Origin: SAT2750 sp964476375
GTDB taxonomy: Bacteria > Planctomycetota > Planctomycetia > Pirellulales > Pirellulaceae
Length of the DNA stretch: 34,804 nucleotides
Direction: 5' to 3'
NCBI GenBank assembly: GCA_964476375.1
Contig: CAYYZW010000253.1
Location: 1 to 34,804 of the forward strand
The position numbers and the translations under genes are program-made. Below are positions 16,490 through 24,774 of the stretch, in pieces. A model generated the notes under the pieces. The model ran no database searches. It was not told where the DNA came from and worked only from the letters and a program-made list of their open reading frames with translations. Each line of letters starts with the position of its first letter. The stretch's first letter is position 1.

Positions 16490-19400
16490 ATGTATCCGAT
16501 TTACCACCGGCCCTGGTCGACCCTGGCGGCTGTTCTGCTGCTCGCCTGCCTGGCACGCCAGCTCCCTGGCCAGGACGAGGACCTGGAGTACCAGGATGGC
16601 CTGCTCGCCACCTATCGTGACAGCGAAGCGGGCCAGGTGACCCGCGTGGAAAAGGGAATGGCACTGAACTGGCAGCGCGGGCTCCCTGATGCCCGACTGT
16701 CTGGGGATGGATTTTCCGGCCACTGGCAGGGATACGTTCTGATCCGTTCGGCCGGTGACTACAGGTTTTTTCTCTATACCCAGGGCAAGGTTCGTCTGGC
16801 CATCAACGGCGAGGTGATGGCCGAGCAGGAACTGGCCGAACCTGGCTGGGTGACGAGCCAGGCCGTGGAACTGGACTTCGGCTGGCAGCCGCTGCAGATT
16901 CATTTCCAGAAGACAGCCGCTTCAGCCCGACTGGGGCTCTTCTGGTCCGGGCCGACCTTTCAGCTGGAACCACTCACGCAGCGTCACCTGTTTCATGATT
17001 CGGACAAGAGTCCGGAGGATCATTTCGAAGAGGGCCGCCAGCTTGTCCATGCACTCCGTTGCCAGGCATGCCACCAGGTTCCCGGTCTGCCCCCGGCGCT
17101 TGCCGCCCCCTCACTGCTTCAGGCCAAAGCGACGCTGCAGGCCGACTGGATAGTACGATGGCTCGGCGATGAGGGTGCCGAGCATCCTGGTGGCCGCCGG
17201 ATGCCGGACATGGGCCTGGACCGGGAGCAGGCAATGGATGTTGCTGCCTACCTGCTGAGCCGGTCGCAAGAGACAGCCGGGCTCACGGCTCCGGATTTAC
17301 CGGAAAAGCAGCAGTCAGCAGGTGCGGAGTTGCTGTTGACGACCGGCTGCCTGGCCTGTCACCAGCTGGAAGGCCTGGGCCATAGTGGTCCCTTTGCCGG
17401 ATCGGACCTGTCCCACGTGGCTTCCAAGCGACCCGCGACGTTCTTTGATACCTGGTTGAAGTCACCGGAGAAACTCAACCCGCAGCATCGCATGCCGCGC
17501 TTTGAGTTTACCGATGAAGAACGCCAGGGCCTGGCAATGGCACTTGCAGGACGCGTAGGAAAGGGCGTGGAAGCGGCAGATCAGGATGTGAGCGCGGCGG
17601 TTATCGAGGCCGCAGGGGACGATGCCCGGGTCGCGGCGGGACGGCAACTCTACGAGCAACGGCGGTGTGATGCCTGCCATGGAAAAGGGGGTGAAGACAG
17701 GTTCCTCGAGGCTGGTGGACGACTCTCGGCCAGCTCCCGCTGGGACAAGGGCTGCCTGGCCAAGGCGGCCGATGCAGTGAGACATCCGCACTTTCGACTG
17801 CGGGCGGAAGATCGACGGGCGGTGATGGAATTTGCAGGGTCGATCCGGCCTGGACCACAGCCCGTCCCTGTCTCGCTGCAGGTGGCAGAGCGAGGGTGCC
17901 TTGCCTGTCATGCGCGGCAGGAGGCCAGCGGCCTGGGAGAGCATCTTCCGGCCGTGGCCCAGAGGCATGGAGAGTTGGCATCCCTGCTGCCGGCCATGAC
18001 GCCCCCGTCGCTTAACAGCGTGGGGGACAAGTTGACCGACAAGGCGCTCCGGGCCTCGATTGCCCGTTCCGCTCCCGTCCACCGCCCCTGGCTGAAAGTG
18101 CGGATGCCCATTTTCCGGTTTACCGACGGGGAACTGGAGCGACTGGTGCAGTATCTCGTGGATGAGGATCGTATCCCCACTCCCACTCCCAGGCTCCCCC
18201 CGCTGCCCGACGAGCACGATGACAAGCAGACCACGGCTGCCGGAACCCGGCTGGTCACAACGGACGGATTTGGCTGTACCAGTTGCCACGAGGTGGGAGG
18301 AGTCAAACCTCCCAGGGCCCCCCTGAATGCGATGGGGCCGGACCTGACGAACCTGGCAGAGCGAATTCGCCGTCCCTGGTACGAACGCTGGGTGCGAAAT
18401 CCTGTCCGGATTGTGCCGCGGATGGAAATGCCCTCGGTGCAACTTCCGGTCAAGGGTGTGCTGGGGGATAACCTGGCGGCCCAGCTGGATGCGGCCTGGT
18501 ATGTCCTCAATAAACCTGGATTCCAACCCCCGGAACCTGGGGCACTGCGCGTCGCCCGTCAGACCGGTGATGCCGGGCCAGGGGAGTCGGCACTCGTGCT
18601 CAGCGATGTGCTTTACTTCAACGGTATTCGTTATATCAAGCCGCTTGTGATTGGCCTGGCAAACCGGCACAACGTGCTTTTTGACCTGGAAACGAACAGG
18701 CTCCTTGACTGGTGGCAGGGAGACGCTGCTCGCCAGCGCACCCGCGGTAAAACGTGGCTCTGGGACATGACCACACCATCCTGGTTGCAGGGGAAGCCGG
18801 CGGGTAGTGAGATTCGCCTGGTGCATGGCGACCGCCCGCTTGAGCCGGTCCGGCGAGGGCAGTTTCTCACCGAGGTGGATCGCTGGGAGAAAATTCCCGG
18901 CGGCCTTTCCTTCGACCAGCGGCTGGAGTTTTCCCTGGAGGGAGAGGCTCGCTGGCTGCAGGTGAATCAGCGGATCGTGGCTTTCCAGGAGGAGGCCGAA
19001 TCCGGTTTCCAGAGGCACTGGCAGGTCCGGGGCCTGCAAGCGGGGGAGACTCTCCGTCTTGCCGTCTTTGATCCCCAGCAGGTCCAGGCTCGCATCGTGG
19101 ATGCCGGCCTGGCTGTTGTGCTGACGCCCGACGGGATGGCCCGTGTTTCTGTTGCAGGTGACTCTGGCGCAACCATCCAATCGGCAGGGTTGATCGATGC
19201 CAGGCCCGGGGATGATGGGGTGCTACGGCTCTCACTCCAGTACAGTAGCCGTTTTCCCCGTGACCAGTTTCCAGTCAAGGTGGTCGTCTCCGATCCTCCA
19301 CCCTCGCTGGAGCTGAATGTGGCTCCCGGCATCCGGGTGACACGCCTGCCGCTGGCGGATGAACTGATGCCAACAGGACTTTCCTGGCGCCGTGACGGAA

Positions 19401-20710
19401 CCCTCTTTGTGAGCTCGCTCAAGGGCCGCGTCTGGGCAGCCAGGGACACCGACGGGGATGGCCTGGAAGACCAGATCGAGCCCTTTAGTGACGAGCTGGC
19501 TGCTCCATTTGGAGTGGTCGCCCATGATGATCATGTGGACGTGATTAACAAGTATGCCCTCCTGCGGTTGTATGACCGGGACGGCGACGGCCATGCAGAT
19601 CGGACGGAAACACTGGCCTCCGGCTGGGGACACACGGTGGATTACCACGACTGGGCGGTCGGGATTGCCACGGATGCGATGGGGAATTACTACATTGCCA
19701 CGCCCTGCCAGCAGGACGACCGCAGTCTCCAGGCAGCCCGCATGCGCGGGCACGTTCTCCAGCTCAGTCCGCGCACGCCAACGGCAGAGGACCCCGCCAG
19801 GTTCTCGGTGAGCAGCCTCTCATCCGGGCACCGCTTTCCGGTGGGAATCGCCCGCAACCGGCAGGGGGAATTATTCGTGACCGATAACCAGGGCAACTAT
19901 AACCCCTTTAATGAGCTGAACCACGTTGTTGCCGGCCGCCGGTATGGCTTTATCAACAAGCTGGAACGGAAACCGGACTTCAAGCCGCCGCTGACCCCGC
20001 CGGCGATCGATATCCCCCATCCCTGGACTCGCAGCGTGAACGGGATCTGTTTCCTGGAAACTCCGGCGGCACTCCGGGCCAGCGGGAAACAGGATCACTT
20101 CGGCCCCTGGGAAGGCCACCTGGTAGGCTGCGAGTACGATACGCGCCGGCTGATCCGTATGAGCTTGCAGCGTGTGGGAGAGACCATCCAGGGGGCGGCC
20201 TATCCGCTTACGCTGGACAAGCCTGCCAGGGGGGAGCCACTGCTGGGACCGCTTGCCTGTGCCATCTCACCGGCCGGTAATCTTTATATTGGCTCCATTC
20301 GTGACAGCGGGTGGGGAGGAGCAAACAATATTGGCACACTCGTGCGGGTCCAGATCGATCCAGCGGAACTCCCGGCCGGGATTGCCGAGGTGAGGGCCGT
20401 TGCGGAGGGCCTGGAGGTCCTGTTCACACGGTCTGTGGACAGGCAGAAAGCTGTCGATAAGGGAAACTATGCGATTGAATCCTATACCCGTGTTTCCACG
20501 CCCGTCTATGGCGGGGATGACCAGCAGCGCCGCACCGAGAAACCTCTCTCGGTCGAGGTCTCCGGCGATGGCCGCCGGCTGCTCATCAAGCTGGCCGAGT
20601 GGCGGGAGGGTTTTGTCTACGAGCTGAAAATCAAGAAGCTGGTGGACGCCGACGAGGTCTTCTTCCCGGCCGAGGCCTACTACACGCTCAGAAAAGCTCC
20701 TGCTCGGTAG
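16490..20710 (+). CDS. Giant PA14/multi-c-type-haem/beta-propeller protein
   Basis: 1406 residues, the largest gene here, secreted (signal about 8-27). Residues about 35-165 form a PA14-like carbohydrate-binding domain (YVLIRSAGDYRFFLYTQGKVR). Five CxxCH haem-attachment motifs follow: CQACH (191), CLACH (287), CDACH (393), CLACH (470) and CTSCH (596), so up to five covalent haems in cytochrome c domains. After a beta-rich middle comes a propeller-like domain with metal-loop-like repeats (DTDGDGLED, DRDGDGHADRTE) and the PVC-type membrane-bound dehydrogenase signature (TGLSWRRDGTLFVSS). It probably oxidises a substrate in the periplasm, passing electrons along the haems. ATG at 16490 is preferred to GTG at 16487. 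The 3' end overlaps the SRAP gene by 23 bases (convergent). Confidence 0.88.
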   Translation: MYPIYHRPWSTLAAVLLLACLARQLPGQDEDLEYQDGLLATYRDSEAGQVTRVEKGMALNWQRGLPDARLSGDGFSGHWQGYVLIRSAGDYRFFLYTQGKVRLAINGEVMAEQELAEPGWVTSQAVELDFGWQPLQIHFQKTAASARLGLFWSGPTFQLEPLTQRHLFHDSDKSPEDHFEEGRQLVHALRCQACHQVPGLPPALAAPSLLQAKATLQADWIVRWLGDEGAEHPGGRRMPDMGLDREQAMDVAAYLLSRSQETAGLTAPDLPEKQQSAGAELLLTTGCLACHQLEGLGHSGPFAGSDLSHVASKRPATFFDTWLKSPEKLNPQHRMPRFEFTDEERQGLAMALAGRVGKGVEAADQDVSAAVIEAAGDDARVAAGRQLYEQRRCDACHGKGGEDRFLEAGGRLSASSRWDKGCLAKAADAVRHPHFRLRAEDRRAVMEFAGSIRPGPQPVPVSLQVAERGCLACHARQEASGLGEHLPAVAQRHGELASLLPAMTPPSLNSVGDKLTDKALRASIARSAPVHRPWLKVRMPIFRFTDGELERLVQYLVDEDRIPTPTPRLPPLPDEHDDKQTTAAGTRLVTTDGFGCTSCHEVGGVKPPRAPLNAMGPDLTNLAERIRRPWYERWVRNPVRIVPRMEMPSVQLPVKGVLGDNLAAQLDAAWYVLNKPGFQPPEPGALRVARQTGDAGPGESALVLSDVLYFNGIRYIKPLVIGLANRHNVLFDLETNRLLDWWQGDAARQRTRGKTWLWDMTTPSWLQGKPAGSEIRLVHGDRPLEPVRRGQFLTEVDRWEKIPGGLSFDQRLEFSLEGEARWLQVNQRIVAFQEEAESGFQRHWQVRGLQAGETLRLAVFDPQQVQARIVDAGLAVVLTPDGMARVSVAGDSGATIQSAGLIDARPGDDGVLRLSLQYSSRFPRDQFPVKVVVSDPPPSLELNVAPGIRVTRLPLADELMPTGLSWRRDGTLFVSSLKGRVWAARDTDGDGLEDQIEPFSDELAAPFGVVAHDDHVDVINKYALLRLYDRDGDGHADRTETLASGWGHTVDYHDWAVGIATDAMGNYYIATPCQQDDRSLQAARMRGHVLQLSPRTPTAEDPARFSVSSLSSGHRFPVGIARNRQGELFVTDNQGNYNPFNELNHVVAGRRYGFINKLERKPDFKPPLTPPAIDIPHPWTRSVNGICFLETPAALRASGKQDHFGPWEGHLVGCEYDTRRLIRMSLQRVGETIQGAAYPLTLDKPARGEPLLGPLACAISPAGNLYIGSIRDSGWGGANNIGTLVRVQIDPAELPAGIAEVRAVAEGLEVLFTRSVDRQKAVDKGNYAIESYTRVSTPVYGGDDQQRRTEKPLSVEVSGDGRRLLIKLAEWREGFVYELKIKKLVDADEVFFPAEAYYTLRKAPAR

Positions 20711-21386
20711 GTACCTCGAGGATGCACCGTTGGTCGTCGTGCCGCGGACTGTTGACGTGGCTGGAGACCGGAATCCGGGTAAATAGCCTGTCAGGGCAGG
20801 GAGCCAGCAGCGCACGCACCGAATCCTGGCCCTGGTTGTCCGGGTCCAGCCACGACGCATAATCGTCCTCGGCAAGAATGACCGGCATGCGATCATGGAC
20901 CGGCCGGGAGAGTTCGTTTGCCGTGGTGGTCAGGATGGTCCCGGAGAGCAGCGGCTGATCCTGTTCCGTTGCCTGCCAGCTTTCCCACAACCCGGCGAGG
21001 GCAAACGGTTGCTTGTCCTGTCGATGGAAATACCAGGCCTGCCTGCCACCCGCCTTCTTCTCCCATTCGTAATATCCATCGGCCAGGATCAGGCAGCGGC
21101 GCTGCCGGAAGGCGGACCGGAAGGAGGGTTTTTCATGGACTGTCTCCGAACGGGCATTGATCAAGCGTTGTCCCATGTCGGGATTCCTGGCCCAGGAGGG
21201 GACCAGTCCCCAGTGCAGCTGGATTGCCTGCCGCGAGGCGGCTTCGGCTCCCTGGCGGACTGCCAGGATTGGCTGCGTGGGGGCGATGTTGTACCGTGGC
21301 TGGTTGGAAAGATCCTGCTGGAATGTGAACAGGAACTGCTCGGCCAGCATGTTCACCGGGGTGCATAATGTAAAGCGACCGCACAT
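20688..21386 (-). CDS. SOS response-associated peptidase (SRAP/YedK family)
   Basis: 232 residues, the usual SRAP length. The family binds abasic sites in single-stranded DNA and crosslinks through the N-terminal Cys; here C2 (MCGRFTL) is intact. Other conserved residues are N33 (YNIAPTQ), N77 (INARSET), E107 (DGYYEW) and H164 (RPVHDRMPVIL). The Met must be removed to free Cys2. It lies 44 bases after the TonB-receptor stop on the same strand but probably has an independent role in abasic-site repair. Confidence 0.95.
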   Translation of the reverse strand: MCGRFTLCTPVNMLAEQFLFTFQQDLSNQPRYNIAPTQPILAVRQGAEAASRQAIQLHWGLVPSWARNPDMGQRLINARSETVHEKPSFRSAFRQRRCLILADGYYEWEKKAGGRQAWYFHRQDKQPFALAGLWESWQATEQDQPLLSGTILTTTANELSRPVHDRMPVILAEDDYASWLDPDNQGQDSVRALLAPCPDRLFTRIPVSSHVNSPRHDDQRCILEVPTEQELF

Positions 21387-21430
21387 GCAGGTAATCAGAG
21401 GTGATAGATTTTGAAGCTCGAACGCGACCT

Positions 21431-23644
21431 CTAGAACTGGCGCAGGTAGCGGATGTTGGCTGAAAAACCGGCGCCATCGACGCCGCTTCCGTGGACGCGA
21501 TAGTCCTTGTCGAAGAGGTTTTCCAGTTCCAGCGAGATATGTTCACGTTCACTGATCATCTTGCCCAGCCGCAGGTTAAAGGTGGCATAGCCGGGTGTAC
21601 CATCGTTGGGAATACGGGAATCACTCAGGTCCTGGAAGTTCAACCGGTCCTGCCGGTCGGCAATCCAGGTATAAAAATCGATGTAGCTTCGGCTTTTGGG
21701 ATCTCGTCGGCGGATTCCTGCCACCACCTGCAGGGGGGGGATCCGGCTTAGTGGTTCCTGGGCCTCTCGGTTGACCCCGTGGTAATAGGACATGTTGCCA
21801 TACGCGGTCAGGGTATCGTCCAGCCGGTAGTCACCGCCAATTTCCAGTCCATTCAGATGGGCATCCTGGTTGATGCGAGAGAAGAGAATATCACTACCGA
21901 CGGTTCCGGACGGAGCTCGCAGGATCATGTTGTCGATATCGGTCCAGAAGTAAAACACCTGTCCGCGAAAGTCCTTCTGCTCCCACTTGAGGCCCACATC
22001 GTAGCTGGTACTGCGTTCCGGCTGCAGGTTCACGCTCGGGATGTCGGCGGCGCTCTGCTGGACGTTGTTGTTGGTGGCTGCCAGGTCGTCCAGGTTGGGA
22101 GCGCGGAATCCCTCGGAAAAGGAGGTGACCAGGCGCAGGTCATCACGCAGCTGGTAATTGAGCCCGGCAGAGGCAGACCAGTCACTAAATTGCGGATTGA
22201 TAGGAAGTGGTGTGGGGACATCCGGGGTGGCCGGGTTATTGTCGTCGTCGATGTTGACGATCGGCGTGGCATCTGCCGAGACACGGGTAAAACGAACGCC
22301 ACTGACCGCGCCCAGGCGGTCGGTCAGCTCCGTATCCCACTGCAGGTAGGCTCCGGTCTGCTGGTAAATCCCGTCATCCGGAAACTGGGGTGTGCGGGCA
22401 GCGACAAGGGCCCCGCTGGTTGCATCGTGACGGTTCTTGAAGGCATCCACATCGTCATAGTACAGGTCCAGGCCATAGGTCAGTCGGCCGAGATCTGCCA
22501 GGTCGCGAGAGAACATTACCAGCAGGCCGAGGGTCTCCGTGTCAAACTCGCCGATATCCAGGTTGTTGGTGTTCAGCCTCCGATCACTGGTTGCCTCTCG
22601 CTGCCGGTGATAGGAGGTGGTGATGCTGAACCGGTCAAACAACGGCCCGGCCACCTCGGTTGCGATATAGCGGACGTAACCCATGGATCGCTGTTGCGGG
22701 TCAAAAACGGTCAGGCGGTTCGGGAAACGGTCACTGCGGACCAGGTCCTGCTGGACAAAGTGCTGCAGGCTGACCGTCAGCATGCGGTTTTCGGCAAGCA
22801 GGTAACTGAGCTTGATATCCCCGGAATGTTGTCCGTAACTGGTCCATGGCTGGCGGCCCAGATCACCGCCACGATCCAGGTCGTTGAAATTCCCATAACC
22901 GGCACCGGCAAAGTAGGATCCTGTTCCAATCGTTCCTTCCACATTGAGCCGGCCGTAATAACCGAGGTCGGCAGAGCTGAATTTCTGGATCCACTCGCCA
23001 CCGAAAAATCCGCCACCAAGCACGTTCTGGTTGGAACGTGTGACGACATTGATTACCCCCCCGATTGCATCCGAGCCATAGAGCATGGCCTGGGGACCAC
23101 GGATGACCTCGATATGGTCTACCATGCCCGGATCGATCGTGTTGAAGTACTGGTTCGGGCCGGCGCGGAAGGTGGCATTATTGAGCCGGATGCCATCGAC
23201 CAGGATCAGTACCTGCTGGCCAGTCAGGCCGCGGATGAACGGGGAGGCGGCTCCTCGCTGGGTTCGCTGGATTGTGACTCCCACCTCGCGTTCGAGGGCC
23301 TGGAGCATATCCGAGGGGGCTCGCTCGAGCAGTTCTCTCTGGCTCAGGATCGTGCGGTGGAGCGGATCATCGAGCAGGCTTCGCAGGGAGCGGCGGCCGC
23401 CGTTGAGCAGGGGGCCTCCCTGCCTGGAAAGGTCACCCGCTGACCAGATGGTTTCCGGGTCATCATCGGGACGGGGCCGGCCCTGGATGACGGTTTCCGG
23501 GAGTACTGTTGGCTGCTGGTCCGACGGGGACTGGGTGACGGGTGGAGCCTGCTGCTGGGCAACCAGCGGATGCTGGACCATGGCCAGGCTGATGCCCGAG
23601 AGCAGGAGCAAGAGCCGATGCAGGAATAGTCGAGGATTGTGCAT
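21431..23644 (-). CDS. TonB-dependent outer-membrane receptor
   Basis: 737 residues. Signal peptide at 1-29 (MHNPRLFLHRLLLLLSGISL and following). The plug domain (about 85-210) carries GVTIQRTQRGAASPFIRGLT, LILVDGIRLNN and the segment IEVIRGPQAMLYGSDAIGG. The rest is a 22-strand-type beta barrel ending in aromatic Phe (IRYLRQF), as outer-membrane insertion signals do. The order resembles iron-siderophore, haem or cobalamin receptors, but the ligand cannot be told. The N-terminus has no CarD-like extension. An unusual palindrome lies upstream (23698-23711). Confidence 0.93.
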   Translation of the reverse strand: MHNPRLFLHRLLLLLSGISLAMVQHPLVAQQQAPPVTQSPSDQQPTVLPETVIQGRPRPDDDPETIWSAGDLSRQGGPLLNGGRRSLRSLLDDPLHRTILSQRELLERAPSDMLQALEREVGVTIQRTQRGAASPFIRGLTGQQVLILVDGIRLNNATFRAGPNQYFNTIDPGMVDHIEVIRGPQAMLYGSDAIGGVINVVTRSNQNVLGGGFFGGEWIQKFSSADLGYYGRLNVEGTIGTGSYFAGAGYGNFNDLDRGGDLGRQPWTSYGQHSGDIKLSYLLAENRMLTVSLQHFVQQDLVRSDRFPNRLTVFDPQQRSMGYVRYIATEVAGPLFDRFSITTSYHRQREATSDRRLNTNNLDIGEFDTETLGLLVMFSRDLADLGRLTYGLDLYYDDVDAFKNRHDATSGALVAARTPQFPDDGIYQQTGAYLQWDTELTDRLGAVSGVRFTRVSADATPIVNIDDDNNPATPDVPTPLPINPQFSDWSASAGLNYQLRDDLRLVTSFSEGFRAPNLDDLAATNNNVQQSAADIPSVNLQPERSTSYDVGLKWEQKDFRGQVFYFWTDIDNMILRAPSGTVGSDILFSRINQDAHLNGLEIGGDYRLDDTLTAYGNMSYYHGVNREAQEPLSRIPPLQVVAGIRRRDPKSRSYIDFYTWIADRQDRLNFQDLSDSRIPNDGTPGYATFNLRLGKMISEREHISLELENLFDKDYRVHGSGVDGAGFSANIRYLRQF

Positions 23645-23697
23645 GCTGGTTCCGTAAGAAAGGCACCCGTATCAAGATAATCGGGTTATGACGGTTA

Positions 23698-23711
23698 TCC
23701 GCTTGAGCGGA
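23698..23711. promoter_or_regulatory. Palindrome upstream of the TonB receptor (possible operator)
   Basis: TCCGCT, a TG centre, AGCGGA. It lies 54-67 bases upstream of the receptor start. Such a perfect short palindrome could be a repressor site or could be chance. Not a Fur-box match. Confidence 0.3.
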
Positions 23712-23728
23712 ATAGGCCAAGATCGGAG

Positions 23729-23757
23729 CCCGGGTGGCCAAAAAAAGGCCTGCCGGG
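23729..23757. repeat. Inverted repeat with A/T loop after gmd
   Basis: CCCGG, two mismatched bases, GGCC, a 7-base A (or T) loop, GGCC, mismatch, CCGGG. It begins 14 bases past the gmd stop on the minus strand. A T-rich loop rather than a T tail means it is not a classical terminator, but it may stabilise the mRNA end. Confidence 0.35.
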
Positions 23758-23770
23758 GGCGTGGATCGCC

Positions 23771-24757
23771 CTAACCCCGCACGATTCCTTCCAGCTCCCG
23801 TTCGACGCGGTCCAGGTCCGCATCGACCATCATTGCAACCAGCTCGGCAAAGCTCACCTCGGGTTGCCACTCGAGCATCCGCTGTGCCTTGGCCGGGTTC
23901 CCACAAAGGGCATTCACATCGGCCGGCCGGAAGAACTTCGGATCCACCTGCACGTGGTCTTCCCAGTTCAAATTCACGTGTTCAAACGCATGGCGACAGA
24001 AGTCCCTGACGGTGTTCGTCTCTCCCGTTGCAATCACGTAATCATCCGGCGTCTCCTGCTGGAGCATAAGCCACATGGCGCGAACGTAATCGCCGGCAAA
24101 GCCCCAGTCCCTGCAGGCATCAAGGTTCCCCAGCTTGAGCTCCTGCTGGAGGCCAAGCTTGATGCGAGCCACGCTGTCGGTGATCTTCCGGGTTACAAAT
24201 TCCAGGCCGCGGCGCGGTGATTCATGGTTAAAGAGAATGCCACTGCAGGCAAAGATCCCGTAACTCTCCCGGTAATTCACCGTGATGAAATGGCCATAAA
24301 CCTTGGCAGCTCCGTAGGGGCTGCGCGGCCAGAAAGGAGTCTCTTCATCCTGGGGAGTCTCCCTGGCACTGCCGAACATCTCGCTACTGCTGGCCTGGTA
24401 GAAGCGTGCCAGGGGAGCGGCCTGCCGGATTGCCTCCAGGACCCGGGTGACACCCAGCCCGGTTAACTCGGCCGTGAGCAGGGGCTGCTCAAAGCTGGTC
24501 GGAACGAAACTCTGGCCGGCCAGGTTGTAGATTTCCCTGGGCCCCACCTCGTCGAGAATCCGGACCAGGGAGAGCTGGTCGATCAGGTCTCCCTGGTGGA
24601 GCGTGATCTTGTCAAGCAGGTGGGCAATCCGTGTGTTCGTGTCGGTACTGGTACGGCGGACCATGCCGTGGACTTCATATCCCTGCGCGAGCAGGAACTC
24701 GGCCAGGTAGGCTCCATCCTGGCCCGTGATTCCGGTGATCAATGCACGAGGTGCCAT
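23771..24757 (-). CDS. gmd: GDP-mannose 4,6-dehydratase
   Basis: 328 residues, normal for the family. The enzyme converts GDP-mannose to GDP-4-keto-6-deoxymannose, the first step to GDP-fucose, GDP-rhamnose and related sugars for surface polysaccharide. The NAD(P)-binding Rossmann motif is GITGQDGAYLAEFL. The catalytic set is S124-S125-E126 (E. coli has Thr at the first position) with Y148 and K152 (YGAAK). LFNHESPRRGLEFVTRKIT is diagnostic of GMD. It starts 17 bases after the gyrA stop on the same strand. No fcl-type reductase is in the window. Confidence 0.96.
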   Translation of the reverse strand: MAPRALITGITGQDGAYLAEFLLAQGYEVHGMVRRTSTDTNTRIAHLLDKITLHQGDLIDQLSLVRILDEVGPREIYNLAGQSFVPTSFEQPLLTAELTGLGVTRVLEAIRQAAPLARFYQASSSEMFGSARETPQDEETPFWPRSPYGAAKVYGHFITVNYRESYGIFACSGILFNHESPRRGLEFVTRKITDSVARIKLGLQQELKLGNLDACRDWGFAGDYVRAMWLMLQQETPDDYVIATGETNTVRDFCRHAFEHVNLNWEDHVQVDPKFFRPADVNALCGNPAKAQRMLEWQPEVSFAELVAMMVDADLDRVERELEGIVRG

Positions 24758-24774
24758 GGTACTGAGTATCCGGG

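Noticed and set aside
17462..19180. 572-residue minus-strand ORF opposite the haem gene
   Set aside because: Antisense to five correctly spaced CxxCH motifs in the plus frame; no domain seen.
21779..23443. 554-residue plus-strand ORF opposite the TonB receptor
   Set aside because: Antisense shadow of an intact receptor gene with complete plug and barrel signatures.
23729..23757. Intrinsic terminator after gmd
   Set aside because: The T run lies in the loop, not after the stem, so it lacks the terminator form.
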